Source: Gentiana macrophylla (Eukaryota; Streptophyta; Magnoliopsida; Gentianales; Gentianaceae). Taken from it: 64,000 bases of DNA. The position numbers and the translations under genes were made by a program. The stretch covers positions 1 through 64,000 of the forward strand of contig JAOBSW010000178.1 in NCBI GenBank assembly GCA_026214975.1, written 5' to 3'. The notes beneath the pieces were generated by a model. The model made no database searches and was not told where the DNA came from. It saw nothing but the letters and a program-made list of their open reading frames with translations. Below are positions 56,621-64,000 of this stretch, piece by piece (position 1 is the first letter of the stretch; the number at the start of each line of letters is the position of its first letter).

Positions 56621-57693
56621 TCAGAGGGATGAAGTCCTCTCTTGCAAAGCTCCTTTCTTGCCCAGTCGATCCATGACTGGGGCAGTCATTCGGTCCCATA
56701 CCGGCTTCCTTTTCTTATCAGACTTTTCTTCAGACTTATCCTTTTTGGCTTCTCCTTTTTCTGATTCTCTTTTTAATCGGTTAGCCTCTTCTCCTTGGCA
56801 GTGCTTATATGCCATCTCCACGCATTCTTTCATGGATCTAGGAAGTTTGCTGTTCAGCTTAGCGTACAATCTCCCCTCCCGTAGTCTTGACACAAAGGAA
56901 GTGATCAGAATATGATCATCTGCATCCTTGACCTGTGGGGACACTTCATTGAACCTTTTGAGGTACTGCAACACAATTTCCTCATTCTTCTGTTTGAGAG
57001 TGAAGAGATGAGTTGCATTCCTCTGGAATGTCTTAGAAGTGATGAAGGCATTGACAAACGTCTTTCCCATTGCCCGGAAGTTGGAGATCAACCTCGCTGG
57101 TAGTTTTCTGAACCATTCACGGGCCTGCCCGTGAGTAGTGCATGGAAGGCCTTACACTTTATTTCATCTGAGGCGCTGTACAGGTTCATGTGTGTTATAT
57201 ACTGGAAGAGATTATCTGAGAGATCCTTGGATCCATCGTATGGGTCCATCTTGGGAACCTTAAACCCTGCAGGTTGGGGATACTCGTCAATATATGTCGT
57301 GAAAGTTGATACGAATGAGAGATCATTGGACTGTCTCCCGAGTATGACACCGACCTTGGATCTAGCCGCCTCCATTGCTCGAGGATCGAGTGGTTTCTTC
57401 CCCAGATTTGAGGTGGACGACTGGTCATCTTGCTTACTTTGCTCAGGGTCAGGAGTAGGCATTTTTTCTTGTTCATCATCAACCTCTAAGTCCTCATCCT
57501 GTCTGGCTGCATGGAGGATGGCTTGTCTAGTCTCTGCATCCATGGTCAGAAGCTGATCCACCAATGCTTTTTGGGCTGAATCAAAAGCAACCCCTTCAGC
57601 CTGGCTTTCGGTATTGGTGGCTGTTACCTCTCCATCGTCAGTATTGTGGCCATCTTGGGCATTTTCTGCTGCTTGCTTGCGTGTTTTCACCAT
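56621..57693 (-). pseudogene. gag of element C
   Basis: ATG at 57693 just after the PBS. The first frame (57693-57088, 201 residues) has an acidic N-terminal region and then FKVPKMDPYDGSKDLSDNLF and HMNLYSASDEIKCKAFHALL, the start of the retrotransposon gag core. A one-base shift near 57120 moves the rest (57091-56621) to another frame: SNFRAMGKTFVNAFITSKTF, QRNATHLFTLKQKNEEIVLQ, YLKRFNE, then a basic tail rich in Lys and Glu. Structural capsid-like protein of a Tat/Retand-type element. Apart from that single shift it is well preserved. Confidence 0.85.
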
Positions 57694-57733
57694 AGTAACC
57701 GTTAATCTTTTTTGTGAATTGTCGATGATGAGG

Positions 57734-57750
57734 CCTCCTTCAGCACCAAT
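57734..57750 (-). other. Primer-binding site of element C
   Basis: On - it reads ATTGGTGCTGAAGGAGG immediately after the LTR end. The matching tRNA is not identified by me. Confidence 0.55.
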
Positions 57751-58419
57751 TGACGATGTTGGATTTTGTTTGTGTGATAATCCGGGCTGTATTTACCTAG
57801 TGACAATAGATTCAAGATCAAGCTTTGATGAAAATAAGAAACGAGGGGAGTGCTTTTGATGTTATTTAGACCGATCTTGAGATAATGTTTATCCCAAGTT
57901 GCCTATGTATCATGTAATTGTTCAGGAATCAAGTCTCTTCGTAGTTCTTGGGATCTTTTATATAGAGGGCCATGTGCCATAGGCATGCCTGTGTCGTGTC
58001 CAAGATGGACTCTATTTCGTATCCTTCAAGTATAGTATTTCCCAGTGTTTATCCTTTGGTTTTGGGAGATAATCAAGGGATTTGAATGATAGGATTAGGG
58101 TTTTTATGACTAAGGATTCTTTTCATAGTTATCTCTTATATTTGGCACGTGTGTTAAATAACGGAGATTGCTCTGGCCGACCTACGTCGAGCCCCCGAGG
58201 CTTCTATGGCCGAACTGTGCTGACCCAACTCCGTTGCGCCCTGACCGACCTGCGGTGGAGCGAGAAGTGAGCCAGGCCGATCTCCCACCTAGGGTGGTGT
58301 TCTGACCTTAGGCATAAAGTGGGGCTCTTGGCCCTTAATGTTGTACTGTATCTGTCTTTATTTAATGCTCAATCGATATAGGGATGGCACGTGGCTGAGG
58401 GTTAATCCGACCCTCATCA
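57751..58419 (-). repeat. 5' LTR of element C (669 bp)
   Basis: Same ends and order as 33073-33715. Differences include a GCGAG at 58259-58264 where the other copy has CTGAG. Confidence 0.85.
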
Positions 58420-58424
58420 GGCGT

Positions 58425-59275
58425 GTACCTCATGTAATACTAACCACTCCACTCCTCTTAGCTATAGCTCGGATAAGCACTCTGGTGGGATCCATTATTG
58501 GTACGCCAGTTCTCGTGTTTTAACCCCCGGGGCAAACCACACATCGTCAGAAGAGTGGGAAACTGATCGTAGGGGAGCCGGCGACCGAAGCCCCGGTGAA
58601 CGCTCGCGTGTCCTTATTAAGGAAGTACAAAAAAGTTTTGGCAAAGCGCTGGGCTTAAAATCCCCTCTCACATTCGTTCGAGCATTAAATTCTCTACTAC
58701 GGAGCATCTTTATTTCTATACACCTTCGGGAGACATAGAGTATCTAGTTCCAACATAATTACAGCTATCTGAAAGAAAAGGAGGAGGGATCAATACCAGA
58801 ATGAGAGTTGGACGAAGCAGGGCATAACTAGCGGCATAGGAGCCGACTCGGCATCAACGGCTTCGTGCCGCACTTGAGTGATCCAATATGCGGTTCTGCA
58901 AGAAGGGCTCTCGTGTTCATACCTTTTTTAGGCTTAGAAGATACCATGGCTCATTTGCAGTAAATTGGAATCCTGAAGCACCACAACGAACACTGCCGCA
59001 CGTCCACCTGCGGTGCGGTAAGGCACCACCCTGTTGTGCCAGCAACCAACTCTAGCTCATTCTATGGTTGATCTTTTTCTTTTGGCCAACCCACAGACTA
59101 GCTAACTGAACCGATTGCTGCTCTCTTTGGGCTAAAGCGGACCTTTGATTTCCTTGGACCACGCAAGAATTCGTCGTCCGATTGTTCTTACGTGTGGCAG
59201 AAGGTCCCGTTGGCCATGGAGTTGACTCCGCATTATGATGGTGGGAATAAGGACGGGAAGGCTCACGTTACACTG
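58425..59275. other. Candidate mitochondrial DNA insertion (NUMT)
   Basis: Base composition near 50 percent GC with purine-balanced wording such as GAATGAGAGTTGGACGAAGC, GGCATAGGAGCCGACTCGGC and GGTTCTGCAAGAAGGGCTC. This is unlike the AT-rich nuclear DNA on both sides but like non-coding plant mitochondrial DNA. No rRNA, tRNA or complete gene recognised; a 70-residue - frame at 58707-58495 is probably chance. The call rests on composition and style only. Confidence 0.35.
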
Positions 59276-59280
59276 GTCAA

Positions 59281-59456
59281 CTTTTAATCTCAACGCAATA
59301 AATATTTCTTTTGAAAGGATTCACGATTTTTTTTTTTTTTTTGAAGACTAGGTTCACTTGTGTATTCATATGTATATTTTTTTAGAAGAGTTCACGTATA
59401 ATTTTAAAAGTATTGTTTTCTATACAGTTTAAAAGAAATTTATTTCCTCAAAAAAA

Positions 59457-59490
<34 letters not shown>

Positions 59491-59776
59491 TAGCGTTGGT
59501 TGTCTGCACTAGTTCATATAAAAATGTGCTTAATTAGCATCAGATTCAAAACCAAAAGTGCATTGTCGATAACAAAAGAATGGAACTATATTAATGGTGT
59601 GTGTGGGGTGACCTGTATTATGTACGTACTACAAAATTGTGTATAAATTAGTGGATGTGAAAGACAAGGGCTGAGCAGTGAACATGCTGCAGGGCCATTG
59701 AAGCAAAATATATATATATATACACATATATGTGTGTGTTAATTTGTGTACTGAATTATAATAATAGTATTATATT
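59281..59776 (+). promoter_or_regulatory. Upstream region of the beta-glucosidase gene
   Basis: AT-rich, with poly-A followed by (TA)n at 59450-59492 and a TATA-like TGTGTATAAATTAG at 59638-59651, about 130 bases before the ATG. No other element identified. Confidence 0.4.
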
Positions 59777-59974
59777 ATGAGAAGATCAAGTCATAATCTG
59801 ACATTAATATTAGCTTTACTATTAATATTTTCACCAATAAATGCAATAATAATATCGTCTAGCAGAAAGGATACAAAATGTGAGTGTGAAGAACAGATGA
59901 TTTGCCGTGATGGTTTCCCCGACGGCTTCCTCTTTGGTGCTGCAACTGCTGCTTACCAGGTAAGTTAGATACTT

Positions 59975-60007
<33 letters not shown>

Positions 60008-61236
60008 TTAGGTAAAAAACCTTTTATTAAGTCAAGTCTGCAAAGGCGACAGAAACTACATCATGAGGGGAAGAAGTTCCCTAAATATATAATACGACCG
60101 GTAGAATATAAAAATCGTTGACATTATCGGTAAATATAACGTAGTGATCGATGTGCTCACTCGGTTCATCAATTCATATGTTTTTTAAGGAATTTTAAAG
60201 CGCTTTTGGGGCTAAAACTTTTCGATTTGTGGTATATATATATACACACACGCGCGTATGTATGTATAAAGGTTGAAGGTGCATATAATGAAAGTGGGAA
60301 AGGAATGAGCTTATGGGATAACTTTACTCACACCTATCCAGGTACGTACTCATTCACACACACACACACATATAATATAATATAGCAAAGAAATTTGTTA
60401 GATACAATTTTTTTATGAAATTGCAGAAAAGATTAGAGATGGAGCTAATGGAGATGTAGCCATTGACTCGTATCATCGCTTTAAGGTATTGAAAATTATT
60501 ACAGTCATGTCATAATAATTAAACACGTTTCGGCGGTGGCGCTACAACTTCAGCCATTGTTCCATAAAAAGTGTCCATTTAAAATACTAATACATCATTT
60601 AATATTCTTTTTTCAAATATATCCATAGCTTAACATTTATTGTTGTATGTTCGTTTCATATTTCAATATAAGCATTAATTATAAAATAGGGGTACATATG
60701 TCTATTACTGCTAAAACACAATACATTAATTGAGTTTCTTAATCTGCGTGAATAGTAAAATGTTGATACTTTTTATGGGATGGAAGTAGTATTTATTGTT
60801 TACCATAATTAAATTGAAAACTATTTCCTTTAAAACTAACTTATCTACTCTTTTTTAATTATATATTTTCATTATATCTAAGGGATGCTAAGTGCGATAC
60901 AGATTCAAGAAAAATACACTTGATCTAAAAAAAAAGAAAAAATACACGAAATAGTTTCCAGATAAAACAAAGATCTACATGCAATTAGGTTAACCTCAAA
61001 AACCCACAATTATTCGCGAAAATAAAAAAATCCCGCAACTTTTGAGATATTACACGTTATTATTAAATTTTTTTAGAAGAATATTAAACGTTATTTTAGG
61101 CAAGTTTTTCTTTCTTGCATTACTGTATTTTTTCTTTGTTCATTTATGTCGTTGGTACAGGACGATGTTCTTTTAGCGAGAGATCTTGGATTGGACGCAT
61201 ACAGATTTTCCATTTCTTGGTCACGAATTTTGCCTG
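59777..61236 (+). CDS. Beta-glucosidase, glycoside hydrolase family 1 (exons 1-4 of a gene leaving the window)
   Basis: Secreted or vacuolar retaining beta-glucosidase that would hydrolyse beta-glucosides of plant secondary metabolites or cell-wall fragments. Exons 59777-59959, 60272-60341, 60427-60485 and 61161-61236 have GT-AG borders and matching phase, giving 129 residues. Residues 1-28 form a signal peptide ([17 protein letters not shown]). [19 protein letters not shown] at about 47-65 is the GH1 N-terminal signature including Gln61 of the sugar-binding site. [34 protein letters not shown] and [17 protein letters not shown] follow. The acid/base (TFNEP) and nucleophile (TENG) exons are beyond base 64000. 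All four exons are intact. Intron 4 exceeds 2.7 kb because of a solo LTR. Confidence 0.93.
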
Positions 61237-61641
61237 GTAATTAAGCTTAATACAATCCCTTTTAAAAAAAACTATTTTGATTATCTTGTAAAAAAAAAAA
61301 ATCATTTGTTACGTTATTACCCCTTCACTTAAGATTTTGCATCCGTCACTAATCGTATGAAAGAATGTTTAGGTTTTATTTAGTAGACAAAAAAAGTTTT
61401 GTAGGGAAATTACGAAAAACATAATAAATAATGTTTTATAAAATTGAACTCAATTAATGAAAAAAAAACATATCTTTATGACATCTCAATAAGTTAAATT
61501 GAAACGTAAGGAGTACATGAATAGGTACGTAGTACAATATGCAACGACCAGCGTGTATGCAGAGAACACTAAAATGTTGTAATCTACGGGAAATTCTTAC
61601 TTGGAATCTCTGCTATACATTGTTCGGTTGGATCTATGACA

Positions 61642-61646
61642 TGTGT
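61642..61646. repeat. Target-site duplication TGTGT (left)
   Basis: Matches 63908-63912 on the other side of the solo LTR. Confidence 0.8.
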
Positions 61647-63907
61647 TGTAACGCCCCATTCCCGGATACCGAGTCCTTATCTAGAAAATGACGTTCGGTA
61701 CGTATAATATTAAATAAATTCAATATTATACGTAAGTCTCTATGTCGTCGTATCGAGTTTAGCAATACGGAAGCTAAAATGACTCTGGTTTAATCATAAA
61801 TGCTACTAGAATAGAAATCCAAACATACTAAAGGTAGAAAGTTAAACTTACAACAACGATAATATCAAATCTTACAACATATGATGTCCAAAGTAAAAGT
61901 ACAACAAACTTGTCTTATATCATGAAAATAAAAGTACAACATTTGTCTTGAAAAGAAACACAACATTATTTGATACATCATAGATAGTAAAAGAAATTGG
62001 AAACATCAACAAGCATCACATCATCATATATCATCCTCATAATCCCCATCGAACCCGGGTCAACATGTTCGTCTTCTCATCCCAAAAGCACAAAAAAACA
62101 TGCAATTGAGGTAATTACACAAGTACTTAGTAAAGAGGAAGAAACTATTGATTAATTAAATTTTACAACGAAAGGTTCATATTGTTATTAACTTATCTTT
62201 ATAAGACCGACTCAAACTCTAGGGTTCACTTCATACTCATCAACATGTCGTGAAGTCCTACTTGTTTCAAGTTTAGCTTATCTTTGTTATATCCGCATTC
62301 AAAGGCACTATGCATGATGCTACTCAACACGAAGTATAATTTGCAACATATCAGTGGATTACACCAATAGCCACGGGCTGGTCCCGATAGTGTACATGTT
62401 CGGCAAAGTCCTTCCGCACCTAGAGTCTAGTCTGGTAGACTTACGGAGTTATTCACTTTTATTGACCACCACACATCGCGGTATAAACTTGTGTCTTACC
62501 AAAAATGACATGATATATAGTCTTTTACTACACAAGTACGTATGTTTTTAATTGTTAACTAGTAACCTAAGTGTTTTCAAGCAAAGCACCCACACTCCTT
62601 CCATTCCCTCTCTTAAGACAATCTAGACACAACATCCTAACACAAACAGACATTGATGAATACTAATTAATCAAAGCACCAGCCAATCATGCTCTTCCGA
62701 TGGTCCCGAACTTCAACTCTTAAAAAGAATCCATTCGGCGCCTGAACTAAACGCATCAGAAGCTTAATCATGGCTCGTTCATATTCATTTAATGTTATTA
62801 GATCAAGAAATAACATTCAAAACAAGATTCGGGGCTCAAAACAGCCAAAAACGGTGTTTTGGCGCGCACTAAAACGCACTGTCCAACCTGTTCCTATTCT
62901 GTTCACCTTTTGGCACAAGCTACAACATCTATGTGCACGCAAAAAACTCTCTGAATCCTCATGTTCCCTTCTGTTTCACTTTTAGCGCACGTTACACCCC
63001 TTTGGTGCACGCTAAAAGCTCTCTGAATCAAATTCCCTCGTTCTAGTTTCGTTTGGGCGCGCACTAAACCCCCCATGTGCGCGCTAAAACCTAAAAATTG
63101 CCCTAAACATCAGTATTCTGCACTTTCCCGAATCCTAACCAATGCCCAACATGTTTAACATCTATTTTGACAGCAAAACAACAGTAAAACACTTCTTTAA
63201 CATACTATAACACTTCATGTATCAAAGATAACATCTAAGCATGGATTTTAACACCAAATCATCTCAAAACACAAACCTTAACACTATAAAACATAATTAA
63301 ACCATTGGAAGAGTCTCTTATTTGTTCAAAGCAACTTCTATGGCAAAAACTCCAAGAAAGTCTGCAGCACTCCACCAAAACTTCAACAAAACCTACGAAT
63401 TCACAATTGAGCAAAAAATAATTGTGGTCAAAAGCTTATATACAAGGACTACTAATTCAACCAAAAACAACCACCAAACTTGATCAAGAACCAAAACTAG
63501 GGTTTTTTTTATTACCTTTTCAATGTTCCAAACTTTTTAGTATCCACTTGTAGCCCATTTTCCGCTGATTCCGAATCTCTAATTGCTCCTGAAATTCACT
63601 AAGATCTTTGTGAGAATTTATGTGGGTTCTCTTTGAAGTATTTTCTGATTTGAGAAGAGAGGAGTTCGACCCTTTGCTTTCCTTATGTTTTTCTGACAAC
63701 TCCTTACAAGGTGGGGAGTTTAATTCCACAAATAAAACCTCCCACTAGGATTAATTACCAAATTAATTCCCATTAATCCCCATAAATGTTAATTACCATA
63801 ATTAATATTTATTTTTATAAAACTTTAATCCAAAATAAAAATAAATCTAATATTTCGTTTCTGCAAAAATGACACGTCTGCCCATTTCCGAAAATCGGAA
63901 TATTACA
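61647..63907 (-). mobile_element. Solo LTR (2261 bp), Tekay/Del-like, in intron 4 of the beta-glucosidase gene
   Basis: Bounded by TGTAACGCCCC and ATATTACA (TGTAA/TTACA inverted ends) with TGTGT duplications on both sides. On - it begins TGTAATATTCCGATTTTCGG and ends GGGGCGTTACA, wording I associate with Tekay/Del chromovirus LTRs. No internal coding region, PBS or PPT. Open frames inside (62354-62551, 62770-62985 and 63729-63520) are not genes. Confidence 0.85.
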
Positions 63908-64000
63908 TGTGTACCAGAAGACAAATATTATTTTATCTTCTTATACAATTGTCATAAATCTGACAGATCGGTGCACACGAGAACTCTCTAGGTAAGAATT
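63908..64000. other. Continuation of beta-glucosidase intron 4
   Basis: Begins with the right TGTGT duplication (63908-63912). No exon seen before the window ends. Confidence 0.6.

Larger units (their letters stand above)
33073..58419 (-). mobile_element. Element C: non-autonomous Tat/Retand-like gypsy retrotransposon, host of the nest
   Basis: Two LTRs in the same orientation (33073-33715 and 57751-58419) both start TGACGATG on + and end YTCATCA/TTATCA. Internal DNA on - runs PBS, gag, protease, (insertion of A and B), the end of the protease region, a tandem repeat array, an antisense accessory ORF, and PPT. RT, RNase H and integrase are absent between the protease remnant (ending 37504) and the array, so it depended on other elements. 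Removing the 18.1-kb nested insertion leaves about 7.2 kb. The antisense accessory ORF and 3' tandem repeats are known traits of the Tat lineage of Ty3/gypsy. Confidence 0.8.

Overview
This window is nuclear DNA of a flowering plant, most likely a eudicot. Two spliced plant genes (a mitochondrial 3-hydroxyisobutyrate dehydrogenase and the 5' half of a family-1 beta-glucosidase) sit in AT-rich DNA that is mostly transposable elements. The species cannot be named from the sequence alone.

Layout. 1-12.6 kb: remains of a Mutator-like element (MULE). A broken transposase lies on + (1-1475). A convergent, exon-split, decayed gene lies on - (12372 down to about 2850), with a plant-mobile-domain-like segment, coiled coils, an acidic region and a possible Ulp1-like end. 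It is interrupted by a 1.8-kb solo LTR with a perfect 5-bp target duplication (5396-7199) and by a reverse-oriented Athila-type LTR plus PBS (8944-11036). It is full of GCAGTGACAT-type motifs, partly in 72-bp and 266-bp tandem arrays. 13.0-20.7 kb: an Athila LTR-gag fragment, an LTR-like fragment, a 0.9-kb foldback element, a KH-domain pseudogene and a run of three unlike minisatellites. 21.36-28.25 kb: an intact 10-exon HIBADH gene (348 codons) with a strong 37-bp-stem hairpin just upstream of its ATG. 28.3-33.0 kb: repeats, a tRNA-derived SINE with 12-bp target duplications, and a DUF4283/zinc-knuckle (LINE-type ORF1) pseudogene.

33.07-58.42 kb is a three-level nest of Ty3/gypsy elements whose boundaries can be read from target duplications. 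The outer element C is Tat/Retand-like on the - strand, with gag and protease but no RT or integrase. It has an antisense accessory ORF and a 58-bp tandem array. It was invaded inside its protease by an Athila-like LTR, A (37795-55889, duplication TGTTC). A was in turn invaded by a full-length 16-kb Athila-like element, B (38216-54260, duplication CTCAT). B carries gag, PR, RT, RNase H and INT remains, and then two related accessory ORFs in tandem in the env-like position. Each ORF is preceded by copies of a CGGATCGATCCG palindrome that also occurs in the LTRs.

58.4-59.3 kb is a GC-richer segment resembling plant mitochondrial DNA. 59.78-61.24 kb carries exons 1-4 of a secreted beta-glucosidase. 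Its fourth intron holds a 2.26-kb solo LTR (61647-63907, duplication TGTGT) and runs off the window.

The main results to check are the nest, the twin accessory ORFs with their palindromes, the hairpin upstream of HIBADH, and a marked concentration of LTR-to-LTR differences and frame breaks at CAG/CTG sites in element B. The last looks like a sequencing artefact at CHG-methylated cytosines.
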